Source: Piscinibacter caeni
Lineage (GTDB): Bacteria > Pseudomonadota > Gammaproteobacteria > Burkholderiales > Burkholderiaceae_C
DNA length: 64,000 bases
Reading direction: 5' to 3'
Assembly: GCA_003265685.1 (NCBI GenBank)
Contig: KZ836107.1
Span: 1 to 64,000, forward strand
Each line of letters starts with the position of its first letter. The stretch's first letter is position 1. The notes under the pieces were generated by a model, which ran no database searches, had not been told where the DNA came from, and saw only the letters and a list, made by a program, of their open reading frames with translations. The position numbers and the translations under genes were made by a program. Shown one piece after another: positions 53,031 to 61,931 of this stretch.

Positions 53031-53082
53031 CAGGTTTCCTTCTTGTTGCGGATTGGAAAGATGGTGAGTCGGCTCGCGCCGC

Positions 53083-54501
53083 TCAGTTGTGGCCCGCGTG
53101 CCCGCCACCGGGTTTGCGCACCTTGACTTCGACCGCTTGGGCCGGTTTCGCGACCGGGGGCATCGAGCCGGTCCCTTCCGCCTTGAAGCGTGCCGGGTCC
53201 GGCAGTTCGCCGGTGAACTCGTAGGCAACCGTGCCGGGTGGGTGCTTGTACCAACCCGGGTCGCTGTAGTCGCCGCGCTTCTGTCCCTTGCGGACCTTGA
53301 CGACGCTGAACATGCCGCCCATGCCGACTGAGCCGAACGGACCCTGCCCCGTCATCATGGCTGCGGTGTTGTCGGGCAGCGGCATCTCCATCTCGGTCAT
53401 GTCCTTCATGCCGCGCTCACCCATCACCATGTAGTCGGGCACGAGCTTGGTGATCTGCTTCGCCACGCCGCGATGATCCACACCGATCATCGTCGGCACG
53501 TCATGGCCCATCGCGTTCATCGTGTGGTGGCTCTTGTGGCAGTGGAAGGCCCAGTCGCCCTCTTCGTCAGCGAGAAACTCGACCTGCCGCATCTGCCCGA
53601 CCGCGATGTCTTCGGTCACTTCATACCGGCGGGTGCTCTTCGGCGTCGGCCCGCCATCCGTTCCCGTGACCAGGAACTCGTGCCCGTGCAGGTGGATCGG
53701 ATGGTTCGTCATTGTCAGGTTGCCGATCCGGATGCGCACCTTGTCCATGTGGCTCACCACGAGCGGATCGATGCCCGGGAAGATGCGGCTGTTCCAGCTC
53801 CACAGATTGAAGTCGAGCATCGTCATGATCTTCGGCGTGTAGGCACCGGGATCGATGTCGTAGGCGTTGAGCAGGAAGCAGAAGTCGCGATCCACCTCGT
53901 CGATGAGCGGGTGCTTGCCCTTCGGATGCGTGATCCAGAAGCCCATCATCCCCATCGCCATCTGCACCATCTCGTCGGCGTGAGGGTGGTACATGAAGGT
54001 TCCGGGACGCCGTGCGACGAACTCGTACACGAAGGTCTTGCCGGGTGGAATGCCGGGCTGTGTCAGCCCGGTGACGCCATCCATGCCACTGGGCAGGCGC
54101 TGCCCGTGCCAGTGCACGCTGTGCAGCTCACCGAGCTTGTTGGTGACGAAGATGCGCACGCGGTCGCCTTCGACGACCTCGATCGTCGGCCCCGGGCTCT
54201 GGCCGTTGTAGCCCCAAAGATGGGCCTTGAAGCCGGGCGCCATCTCGCGCACCACGGGCTCGGCCACGAGGTGGAACTCCTTGACGCCGTTGTTCATGCG
54301 CCAGGGCAGCGTCCAGCCGTTGAGCGTGACGACCGGGTTGTAGGGCCGGCCGGTGTTGGGCACCAGCGGCGGCATCGTGTCGGGTTTGGTTTGAATGACC
54401 GGCTCGGGCAGCGCGGCCATGGCGACCTTGCTGACTGCTGCGGCACTCACCGCAGCGGTCACCGCGCCAGCGCCACCGATAAAGTTGCGTCGGGAAACCA
54501 T
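53083..54501 (-). CDS. Tat-exported multicopper oxidase
   Basis: 472 aa. Twin-arginine leader SRRNFIGGAGAV. All four copper-ligand clusters are present: HSVHWHG, YHPHADEM, HPIHLHGHEF and HCHKSHH followed by an axial Met in MNAMG. Three cupredoxin domains, C-terminal Met-rich loop (MGERGMKDMTEMEMPL) as in CueO/CopA oxidases. Oxidises Cu(I) in the periplasm, needing O2. Named copA in some genomes; not to be confused with the ATPase. Confidence 0.93.
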   Translation of the reverse strand: MVSRRNFIGGAGAVTAAVSAAAVSKVAMAALPEPVIQTKPDTMPPLVPNTGRPYNPVVTLNGWTLPWRMNNGVKEFHLVAEPVVREMAPGFKAHLWGYNGQSPGPTIEVVEGDRVRIFVTNKLGELHSVHWHGQRLPSGMDGVTGLTQPGIPPGKTFVYEFVARRPGTFMYHPHADEMVQMAMGMMGFWITHPKGKHPLIDEVDRDFCFLLNAYDIDPGAYTPKIMTMLDFNLWSWNSRIFPGIDPLVVSHMDKVRIRIGNLTMTNHPIHLHGHEFLVTGTDGGPTPKSTRRYEVTEDIAVGQMRQVEFLADEEGDWAFHCHKSHHTMNAMGHDVPTMIGVDHRGVAKQITKLVPDYMVMGERGMKDMTEMEMPLPDNTAAMMTGQGPFGSVGMGGMFSVVKVRKGQKRGDYSDPGWYKHPPGTVAYEFTGELPDPARFKAEGTGSMPPVAKPAQAVEVKVRKPGGGHAGHN

Positions 54502-54525
54502 GTTCGAGTTCCTTGATTGAATGTG

Positions 54526-55977
54526 TCAGTGGCCGGCGCCGCCACCATCCATCGCCGCGGCGGCGGGGCCGGCGGGCGCGGCCATCGCCGCTTTGCCGAT
54601 GAGCGCCATGTCGAGATCCGACTGGGCCAGCCAGAAGTCGCGCAGCGACTCGATGTATGCATTGACGCTCGTGATCTGGGAGCGCGCGTCGGCCAGGAGC
54701 TCGAACACCCCGATGATCATGCCGTTGTAGCGCAGCACCTGTTCTTCCGAAATGCGCTTCTTGAGCGGCACGATCTCGTCTCGCTGATGGCGCGCGATGT
54801 CGTAGGCGGAGCGGTAGTTGCCATAGGCTTCGCGCACTTCCGAGCGGGCGTTGATCGCCGTCTGCGCGGCGCGATGCAGTGCCTGCATGTAGATCGCCTC
54901 GGCGCGCGCCACTCGCGCGCCGCCCCAGTCGAACAGGGGCAACTCCAGACCAATCTCCCAGCCCGTCTGTCGCGGAGCTTCGTTGGAGGTGTTGCGCACG
55001 AGCCCGAGTTCCAGCACGTTGATGAAGCGCGTCGTGCGCGTCAGCCCCAGATTCTTCGCGGTCTGCTCTGCGCCAAGCTTGGCGGCTTGCACGTCGAGTC
55101 GTTGTGACATCGCGACGGCTTCGATGTCCGGCTGGTTGCGCGCCTCGGCTGGCAGGTCCGGAAGGCGCTCCGGCAACTGGAACTGGAGCTGATCGCCCCA
55201 GGCACCCAGGAGGCGAGCCAGCCGCTCGCGCGATGCACGCTGTGCCTGGTCGGCACGTGCGAGGCCCAGGGCGGCATCCGCATAAAACGCCTGCTCGCGT
55301 GCGCGCGCCAGCTTGCTGAAGTTGCCCACCTGCTCCATGCGACGAGCCAGCTCGGCGCTCGCTTCGGCCGTCTGCTTCACCTGTCGCATGTAGCGCACCG
55401 TCTCCTCCGCCGCCACCGCCTGGAAGTAGGCCTTGCGCGCGTCCGCTGCCATCGACAACACATCCATCGTGACCTCGCGCTTGACCTGCTCGAAGCGGCG
55501 AGCTTCCAGCTGCGAGACCATGGGCAGGGTCAACAGCCGCGAGAGGTTGATGTGCAGCCCGCGCTCCAGTTCGACCTCGTCGCCTTGCCGAAGGCGCCCG
55601 AACGTGAAGCCCGGGTTCGGCAGGCGCCCGGCCTGCACGACTTCGGCCTCGGTAACACCGAGATCCTGGAATCGAGCCTGCAGGCCGCGGTTGTTGAGCA
55701 AGGCCACCTGAACGGCGTCGTCGACGGTCAGCGGCTTCGCGAGCAACTCGCGCACGCGGCGATCGATGGTGTCGACGTCGGCATCACTGCGCGCCCAGCG
55801 CACGTCCTTGCCAAGCTTGTCCTTGGCCGCAGACTCGATCGAAGAGAACCCAGCGTCGGGCGAGAAGCTGGCACAGCCGGCCAGCACGGCGGAGGCCAGG
55901 ACGACGACGAGGAGTCCCGAACGTCGCGCGCTCGGGAGGTCGGGCGCGACGCGCCCGAGGTAGGAAGCTGAATTCAT
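54526..55977 (-). CDS. TolC-family outer-membrane lipoprotein
   Basis: 483 aa. Lipobox LAGC at 32-35, two repeats of the efflux-protein coiled coil (DDAVQVALLNNRGLQARFQDLG; ELPLFDWGGARVARAEAIY). Long helices and ELLADARSQ are typical of CusC-like channels. No RND pump or adaptor lies next to it; 24 nt from the multicopper oxidase, so it may serve another transporter. Confidence 0.9.
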   Translation of the reverse strand: MNSASYLGRVAPDLPSARRSGLLVVVLASAVLAGCASFSPDAGFSSIESAAKDKLGKDVRWARSDADVDTIDRRVRELLAKPLTVDDAVQVALLNNRGLQARFQDLGVTEAEVVQAGRLPNPGFTFGRLRQGDEVELERGLHINLSRLLTLPMVSQLEARRFEQVKREVTMDVLSMAADARKAYFQAVAAEETVRYMRQVKQTAEASAELARRMEQVGNFSKLARAREQAFYADAALGLARADQAQRASRERLARLLGAWGDQLQFQLPERLPDLPAEARNQPDIEAVAMSQRLDVQAAKLGAEQTAKNLGLTRTTRFINVLELGLVRNTSNEAPRQTGWEIGLELPLFDWGGARVARAEAIYMQALHRAAQTAINARSEVREAYGNYRSAYDIARHQRDEIVPLKKRISEEQVLRYNGMIIGVFELLADARSQITSVNAYIESLRDFWLAQSDLDMALIGKAAMAAPAGPAAAAMDGGGAGH

Positions 55978-55987
55978 CCGATTGACC

Positions 55988-56338
55988 TCAGTTCATCTTG
56001 TGCCCGCCGTGGCCGGCGGGTGCGCTTGCCGGCGCCGGCGTTGCCGGCTTCGGGGGCGCGTTGTTCGTGGCGGGCGGGTCCGGCTGCCGAGCCTCGCGCG
56101 CATAGGCCCGCCAGCCTCCGATGCGGTTGACGGTGTCGTTGGCTTCGCGCCAGGAACCCACGGACTGTTCAGCGTGACGCTGGTAACCCCCAAGGGTCGA
56201 CTGGAAGACCAGAGGCGGAACGACGGCCGAGGAATCGAGTGGATCGGCTCTCTTGCTGGGCGCGGTTTGGGCAAGGGTCGCAGAACTGATCGCGAACAGG
56301 AATGCCGGCGCAAGCCAGCGGAACATGGCAATTTTCAT
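55988..56338 (-). CDS. Exported protein of the copper operon
   Basis: 116 aa from ATG 56338, signal peptide ending TLAQ at about 24. Mature STLGGYQRHAEQSVGSWREANDTVNRIGGWRAYAREA then a Pro-rich tail ending GHGGHKMN, a likely metal ligand. The GGW(R)xYAxEA motif recurs in proteins beside CusC-type genes. Ten nt before the TolC start. Confidence 0.7.
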   Translation of the reverse strand: MKIAMFRWLAPAFLFAISSATLAQTAPSKRADPLDSSAVVPPLVFQSTLGGYQRHAEQSVGSWREANDTVNRIGGWRAYAREARQPDPPATNNAPPKPATPAPASAPAGHGGHKMN

Positions 56339-56443
56339 GACATCCTCGCTTGAGTCGGACCGGGTCACGACGCCTGCTGCGCAGGGCGGACCGGTCTACG
56401 ATGCTGGTCGCGCCGCCGCGAGGGCGATCGACCAGGATGGTGA

Positions 56444-56872
56444 TCAGGCGAGGATCAGGCGGGGAGGTCGATGCGGTACGTCCGCAAAGACTGCTGGAAA
56501 GCGGATTTCCAGGAAGGCGACAGCGGTCGATGCCGAGTCTGCCTGCGAAATGCTTGTCCGCTCGAACGCGGGCGCGGCAACGCTGCAACATGGCGCGCAA
56601 CTGCTGCACTTCATCTTCAGCTGCGCAGAATGCCCTGTCGACGAGTCGGGCACAGTCTCGACACCTTGACTCCCGGCCCCCGTGTTGCCAGACCGAACGT
56701 CCTCACTGACTTCGTGAAAGTCGCCATGCGTCTCGAGCTGAACGATCTCATTCGCCTCGCGGGAAGAATGGTGCCCCGGCCCGCATCCGCCCATGGTCAC
56801 CGCTGCCAACCCCTTCAAGGGGACGGCAGCAGCAATGAACCAGATGAGAAAGAGGCGAACCACACCCGACAT
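56444..56872 (-). CDS. Small exported Cys-rich protein (CzcI/CopL-like)
   Basis: 142 aa. Signal-like start VVRLFLIWFIAAAVPLKGLA, a His cluster (GHHSS), then CSSCAPCCSVAAPA and a closing FADVPHRPPRLILA. The Cys cluster plus terminal RPPR is seen in CzcI-type leader-gene proteins of metal efflux operons. First gene of the copper group on this strand. Confidence 0.65.
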   Translation of the reverse strand: MSGVVRLFLIWFIAAAVPLKGLAAVTMGGCGPGHHSSREANEIVQLETHGDFHEVSEDVRSGNTGAGSQGVETVPDSSTGHSAQLKMKCSSCAPCCSVAAPAFERTSISQADSASTAVAFLEIRFPAVFADVPHRPPRLILA

Positions 56873-57007
56873 ACCCGGAACTTTACCTTAGTGCATTGAG
56901 AAGCATCAGCCTGCTCGGCAGTCTATGGAAGGCTGGCCGACGCGATGCGCTCAGAATGCTTACCGATTCGTAATGTTCTCGGGCCACTCAGCCATCGTCG
57001 GTGGATG

Positions 57008-57598
57008 TCATTCGATGTCCGCCACCATGCGAGCCAGCAGCACACGATGCCGGCTCGCCTCGTCACCCGGTTCGAACCCGTACGTGCTCCCCCAGGCCCA
57101 AGCCGAGCCGGCGAGTTCAACGACGCGGATCTCGCCCGCAGCGCCCCGAACCATCGTTTGGGCCTCTCCGTCTGACCAGTTCGCCCGCAGGACATGTTCA
57201 CCGGGCGGCAGCCTCAGGCGCACGAAGGACTCAGGCACCGTTTCGGCCTGCGCACCACCGTCGACGGTCAGCTTGACGACGTTGGCGGCGTCGGCCCACC
57301 GCTTGCGCACCACGTACACCGTGAACTTGTCCGCAGATGCCGCAAACCGTTTGGCATCGGCCTCCACGGTGGGCGGCGGCACGGGCGCACTGGTGCAGGT
57401 TCGCTTGCAGCGTGGCGCCTTGCCGACGCGATGGCACCAGGTGCCATCGGCATTGAGCGGCCGAATGGGCTTGGACGCACACGCAGCGAGAAGCAGCGTG
57501 CTTGAGCCGAGTACGATCAATGCGGCTCGGCGTCCCGTCGTGGACTGAACTCGTTGCACAGACGCATCCTGGCGGTATCCCTGCGGTCCGGTCGGCAC
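57008..57598 (-). CDS. Lipoprotein, DUF2846-like
   Basis: 196 aa, though the true start may be within the first 20 codons. Lipobox LAAC at 37-40, then CHRVGKAPRCKRTC, and a beta-rich body KFTVYVVRKRWADAANVVKLTVDG ... LPPGEHVLRANW that resembles DUF2846 lipoproteins. Outer-membrane or periplasmic; function unknown. Eight nt after the DUF4148 gene. Confidence 0.7.
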   Translation of the reverse strand: MPTGPQGYRQDASVQRVQSTTGRRAALIVLGSSTLLLAACASKPIRPLNADGTWCHRVGKAPRCKRTCTSAPVPPPTVEADAKRFAASADKFTVYVVRKRWADAANVVKLTVDGGAQAETVPESFVRLRLPPGEHVLRANWSDGEAQTMVRGAAGEIRVVELAGSAWAWGSTYGFEPGDEASRHRVLLARMVADIE

Positions 57599-57605
57599 CG
57601 ACGCG

Positions 57606-57968
57606 TCAGCGATGCCCGTGCGGGGTGGTGATCGTGCTGCTCTGGTGACCGCTGCGACTCAGCCCACCGGGGACGTTGCCGACGTCTGCCCGGGAAGGCC
57701 TGCCGGTGTTGGCCGCGTTGCGCGTGTTGCCCGGAATGCCGACGAAGACCGCGCCGGCTTCGCCACCGAGGTCGAGCCAGCCATCGGCAGACACGGGATT
57801 GCGCCTCCACGCCTCGAGCTCCTTGATGACATCAGCACGTGTCTTCGCCGACGGCATCGCATGGGTCGTGAAGCCGGCTTCACCCCCAACCGGTGTGATG
57901 CCGGAGGTTGCCAGCGCGGGCAGAGACACGGCACTCACCAGCGCGATCAGACTGAAACGGAACTTCAT
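57606..57968 (-). CDS. Exported DUF4148-like protein
   Basis: 120 aa with signal peptide (PALAT near 20), GGEAGFTTHAMPSAKTRADVIKELEAWRRN (DUF4148 helix) and a Gly/Ser/His tail. GGEAGAVFVGIPG repeats the start motif, a small internal duplication. GGAGTCC before ATG 57968. Paralog of 49999-50358. Confidence 0.8.
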   Translation of the reverse strand: MKFRFSLIALVSAVSLPALATSGITPVGGEAGFTTHAMPSAKTRADVIKELEAWRRNPVSADGWLDLGGEAGAVFVGIPGNTRNAANTGRPSRADVGNVPGGLSRSGHQSSTITTPHGHR

Positions 57969-58194
57969 GATGGACTCCTTGCGAGTTGCGCGATACCTCG
58001 TGGGTCTCGCGAATTGCGGTGCCTGGCTGCACCGTTTCTTCACTCTAGGAGCCCATGCCGGACGGGCTGCTTGCCTTCGGATTAAGTTTTCGTCATCTGC
58101 CGCCGCGGCCCGGCTCGGCGCCGGGCCGACCTCGAATGCCGGACTGCGCGAGCACAACGCTCACGCAGCCGGGTCTCGCTCCGGCGGCCGGAAG

Positions 58195-59181
58195 TCAGAA
58201 TGTGTGCCGAAGACCAATGGAGTAGGCGTTGTTGTTCGTCTTCGTGTCCTCGCGGGCCGCCCCCAGGTCGGCATAGATGGTCGTTCGCTTGCTCAGGAAG
58301 TAGTTGTAGCCGAGGCCTAGCTTCGACTGCGTGTTGTTGCTCCCCTCCGGGTCGAGTCGATAGTAGGCGACCTTCAGCTGGCCGGAGCCCAGGGGAGCAG
58401 TCGCGGCGATCGACATGAACTTGTTCGTGGCCGTGCCGACCTTCGCCCGGGAGAACAGCACGATCGGTCGCACGTAGCCGAAGTCGTAGGCCCCCGTTAC
58501 CGCCACCAGCGAGTCGCCGTCGGTGGGACCGCTCGACACCTTCTCGTAGCCGACACCGCCGTAGATCGGCCCCCCTTTGTATTCGACATTGAATCCGTTG
58601 TCCCGGCCAGCGCCCGTGCTTTCGCTCAGACCGACCGCAGCCTGCAGTGTCAGCCCGCCGAGATTGGGCGACTTGTAGCCCACGGTATTGGAAGTGCGGA
58701 TGCCCGCCCCCTGGCCGTAGTTCGGCGCGCGGAAGCCGGCCCAGGTCGCCGTATCCATTCTCCCGACGCCACTCCAGTCGAACGGATCAGCGCGCAGCGT
58801 CAACCAGAAGATGGGCGTGTAGTCGCGGCCAAGGTAGACGGAGCCGAGACCGGCGCTGGTCAGTTGCACCGTCGACGCGCCTTGCCAGAACGACGCGGCG
58901 TTGGTGATCGCGCCCGTGTCGATGTCGAACCGGTGTTCGAGCTGGAACTGGGCCGACATGCCGCCGCCAAGGTCTTCGTTGCCGCGGAGGCCCAGGCGAT
59001 TCGCGTAGGCTGGGGCGACGTTCCAGGCCTTCGTGGAGGGCGCCCCTGGATTCGTGGCGCTGCCGCCATTTCCCTTCTGCACCCCCGCATCGACCAATCC
59101 GTAGATCGTGACCGACGACTGCGCGTTCGCGCCCGCCGCCAGGGCAGACAACGCGGACAGGATGAACATGGACTTCTTCAT
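58195..59181 (-). CDS. GbpC-family general porin
   Basis: 328 aa. Signal peptide GANAQ, then SSVTIYGLVDAGV, SRxGxRGxEDLGGG-type RLGLRGNEDLGGGMSAQFQLEHRF, and a final GLRHTF, the hallmark C-terminus of Burkholderiales trimeric porins. Sixteen-stranded outer-membrane barrel for small solutes. ATG 59181 chosen because the signal begins there; the longer upstream frame is not porin-like. Confidence 0.93.
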   Translation of the reverse strand: MKKSMFILSALSALAAGANAQSSVTIYGLVDAGVQKGNGGSATNPGAPSTKAWNVAPAYANRLGLRGNEDLGGGMSAQFQLEHRFDIDTGAITNAASFWQGASTVQLTSAGLGSVYLGRDYTPIFWLTLRADPFDWSGVGRMDTATWAGFRAPNYGQGAGIRTSNTVGYKSPNLGGLTLQAAVGLSESTGAGRDNGFNVEYKGGPIYGGVGYEKVSSGPTDGDSLVAVTGAYDFGYVRPIVLFSRAKVGTATNKFMSIAATAPLGSGQLKVAYYRLDPEGSNNTQSKLGLGYNYFLSKRTTIYADLGAAREDTKTNNNAYSIGLRHTF

Positions 59182-59632
59182 GAGAGCAATCTCCGTTGTG
59201 GGACAAGGCAACACCTTCCACGCGACGAATGCGTCCTCTGACTCGGATTGAAGGGCGAGGCGCGCTGCGGCGCGAGACGTGAAGGCGCTGTCGAGCAGGC
59301 TAGGGACGAGCCGCCGCCGTGGCGATATGCTCGCGAGAAGGATTGCGGGCGTGGCTAGCAGACCCTGGACAGTTCCGCGGGCTTCCGTCGCCTCGTTTCC
59401 ACAGCGAGTTGCACAGCGAACGCCGCAGATGCGGCCAGTCGAAAGAATCCGACGCAGCCACATGAAGCAGAGGTCGCGCACGCATCAACATGACCGGCCG
59501 GTAATCTGCCGGCAAGCGTTTGGTCAGTCGTTTGTTCCTATCGTTTTCGGACTGCAAAGCGACGTGCGCTGCTAGCAACCCTCACGAGTTGTCGCTCCGG
59601 CCGTCGCATGCGGGCCTACAAAGGACAACGAC
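59182..59632. other. Divergent intergenic region
   Basis: About 450 nt between the porin and the Sel1 gene, transcribed apart. It should contain both promoters. I see no convincing coding frame, no FNR box and no clear metal-regulator dyad; a run TTTGGTCAGTCGTTTG at about 59519-59534 is the most AT-rich part and could be near the plus-strand promoter. Confidence 0.4.
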
Positions 59633-61180
59633 ATGCGGAGACAAGACATTCAGCTGCTCGCCAGTGCCCGACAAGGTGACCTCGAGGCCCGGTACGAAGT
59701 CGGCAGACGCTATCTGCTCGGCGTCGAGGGTTTCCCGCTCCACACCGATACCGGATTGGAGTACCTGACGCACCCATCGCTCGAGCCGTCGGAGCGAGCC
59801 GCGCGCACCATCGCCGAAGCTCTTCCCCTGCACGAACTGGTGCGACGCAACCTGCTGCCTGCGCTCGTGAAGGCGGCTCGCGCAGGGTCGACTGGAGCGC
59901 GGGTGAAACTCGGTGCGTGGCGCGCGCTCACGAGCAACGATCCCGATGAGTCGACGCGATGGCTCGACGCGGCGGCCGCCACCGGCGATGCCGGAGCGCG
60001 CGCAGCGACCCATGCGCTGAGAAGCCACCCAGGCAATCCTGCTGCCTCTGTCCTGGTTGCCCTGAAGGCAGAGCCAGGGATCGATCTCGCCCGCCTGGTA
60101 CCCCAAGCCTTGAACGCAGCGATCCGGTCCGACGACCCCTCGGAAATCGCCCGAGTTCTGAACGCGGCCTTGACGGCGCATTCCACTGTCACACCGGAGT
60201 TGGCGGACGCCGTGTGCATGGCCATCGCCCGCCTCGAGAACGACGCGGAGCTTCGACTCTCGTGTGAGCGCAGCGCTCTCGAGTCTCTTCTCGAAGACTG
60301 CATCGGCCGTGGCAACGCGACGGCGGAACTGCTCCTCGGTCGCGCGCTGTGTGGCTTCGGAACACGCGCGCTGCCAGGGCCGCTGCTGACGGGGGCACAG
60401 AACCTGCGCCGCGGCGCGGCGCTCTTGCTCCGCGCGGCCGATGCAGGACTGACCGCGGCATGGATGGTCCTCTACCGCATCCACGCAGACAACCGCTCGT
60501 CGGTCTCCAATCCGCAGATGGCGCGGTTCTTCCTCGAGAAGGCCGCACTCGCGGGCGAACTCTGTGCGCAGCGGCGACTTGGCGCGCTGATCCTGCGGTC
60601 GGCGACCACCGTGCACGAATCCGAGCAAGGCATCCATTGGCTCCACCAGGCCGCGCGCCGCCAGGACGCGCTTGCGGCGCAGTTGCTCCGTTCACTGGTG
60701 CTCCCGGTTGCAGGATCGGACACCGAAGCCGACGCGGCCATCGATGCCGTACGCCGCGAGGACCCGTGGCTAGCCTGCCGCCTGCGCACGGCAAGGGATT
60801 TTGGTCTGACCAAGCTCGAGGCGATGAGCGTCGACATCGTCGCAGGGTTCCGGCCCTGGGGGCTGGTCGTCGGTCCCAACCCCTCCATTGCGCAGGCAAA
60901 GCTGGCCTCGCCTCGCGCCATCCCGGCACTTCGACCACAGGCCTTCGAGAATTTGCGGCGATCCGTCGCGTTCTTCGAACAGTCGCGACAGGACGGGTCT
61001 CCGATCGAGGGCGACCGGCGCAAGCGCACCCACCGCCTGCGCTACTGTCTGGAACGCTCCGGCATCGACGAATCACTGTTCTTCGCGAAGGTCCGGTCGA
61101 CCGTACTCAACTCCCTGCGACAGGGAACGAAGTGGGCATTCCATGCGCAGCAACCGCTGCGCATGGCCTTGGCAACCTAG
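59633..61180 (+). CDS. Sel1-repeat-like protein
   Basis: 515 aa, no signal peptide. Alpha-helical with TPR/Sel1-like units, e.g. QGDLEARYEVGRRYLLG, AARAGSTGARVKLGAW, AADAGLTAAWMVLYRIHAD, AALAGELCAQRRLGALIL and AARRQDALAAQLL. Such solenoids act as protein-interaction scaffolds. The last ~130 aa are unrelated and unrecognised. 49 nt upstream of a response regulator, so possibly a cofactor of that system. Confidence 0.7.
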   Translation: MRRQDIQLLASARQGDLEARYEVGRRYLLGVEGFPLHTDTGLEYLTHPSLEPSERAARTIAEALPLHELVRRNLLPALVKAARAGSTGARVKLGAWRALTSNDPDESTRWLDAAAATGDAGARAATHALRSHPGNPAASVLVALKAEPGIDLARLVPQALNAAIRSDDPSEIARVLNAALTAHSTVTPELADAVCMAIARLENDAELRLSCERSALESLLEDCIGRGNATAELLLGRALCGFGTRALPGPLLTGAQNLRRGAALLLRAADAGLTAAWMVLYRIHADNRSSVSNPQMARFFLEKAALAGELCAQRRLGALILRSATTVHESEQGIHWLHQAARRQDALAAQLLRSLVLPVAGSDTEADAAIDAVRREDPWLACRLRTARDFGLTKLEAMSVDIVAGFRPWGLVVGPNPSIAQAKLASPRAIPALRPQAFENLRRSVAFFEQSRQDGSPIEGDRRKRTHRLRYCLERSGIDESLFFAKVRSTVLNSLRQGTKWAFHAQQPLRMALAT

Positions 61181-61229
61181 AAGAGACGTCGTTCGGCACC
61201 ACCGCAGGTGCCATTCGTCGCAACCGCCC

Positions 61230-61931
61230 ATGCGAATCCTGGTCGTCGAAGACAACGCCAAGCTGGCGGGCCATCTGCGCCGTGGCCTCGCGGAGACCGG
61301 CTACGTCGTCGACGTCGCGACCGACGGCATCGACGGTCGCCACATGGCGATCGAGGGCAACTACGACCTCGTTCTCCTGGACGTGATGTTGCCGGGCGCG
61401 GACGGCTTCACGTTGCTCGAGACACTCAGGCAGCACAAGGACACGCCGGTGATCATGCTGACCGCGGCGGACAGCGTGGAAGACCGGGTGCGTGGCCTGC
61501 GCGCGGGCGCCGACGACTACCTGGTCAAACCCTTCGTCTTCACCGAACTGCTGGCACGAATCCAGGCCGTGCTGCGACGCGGCGCCGCGGGTGCACACCA
61601 CGAACCCGACCGCATGGTGCTCGGAGACCTGGAACTGGACACGATACGGCGGCGGGCGTTTCGCGCCGGCACGCGACTGGATCTCACGGCGCAGGAGTAC
61701 ACGCTGCTGTCCGTGCTGCTGCGCCACCGCGGCGAAGTCATGTCGCGCACGGTGCTCACCGAACTCGTCTGGGACATGAACTTCGACGGCGACTCGAACG
61801 TGGTGGAAGTCGCGATACGGCGCCTGCGCTCGAAGCTCGACGAGCCGTTCCCGATCAAGCTGCTTCACACGGTTCGAGGGATGGGCTACGTCCTCGAGCT
61901 GGACCGCGGCGACGAGACGGATGCGCGATGA
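61230..61931 (+). CDS. OmpR-type response regulator (CusR/IrlR-like)
   Basis: 233 aa. Receiver domain with acidic pocket near residues 8-9, phospho-Asp51 (LVLLDVMLPG) and Lys100 (YLVKPF); C-terminal winged helix (LTAQEYTLLSVLLRHRGEVMSR ... VEVAIRRLRSKLD). Shape and VWDMNFDGDSNVVEV match heavy-metal regulators CusR/CopR/CzcR. Overlaps its kinase by 4 nt. Confidence 0.93.
   Translation: MRILVVEDNAKLAGHLRRGLAETGYVVDVATDGIDGRHMAIEGNYDLVLLDVMLPGADGFTLLETLRQHKDTPVIMLTAADSVEDRVRGLRAGADDYLVKPFVFTELLARIQAVLRRGAAGAHHEPDRMVLGDLELDTIRRRAFRAGTRLDLTAQEYTLLSVLLRHRGEVMSRTVLTELVWDMNFDGDSNVVEVAIRRLRSKLDEPFPIKLLHTVRGMGYVLELDRGDETDAR

Noticed and set aside
59300-59578. Small minus-strand frame between porin and Sel1 genes
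   Set aside because: No ribosome site, no recognisable domain, and it lies in a likely promoter region.
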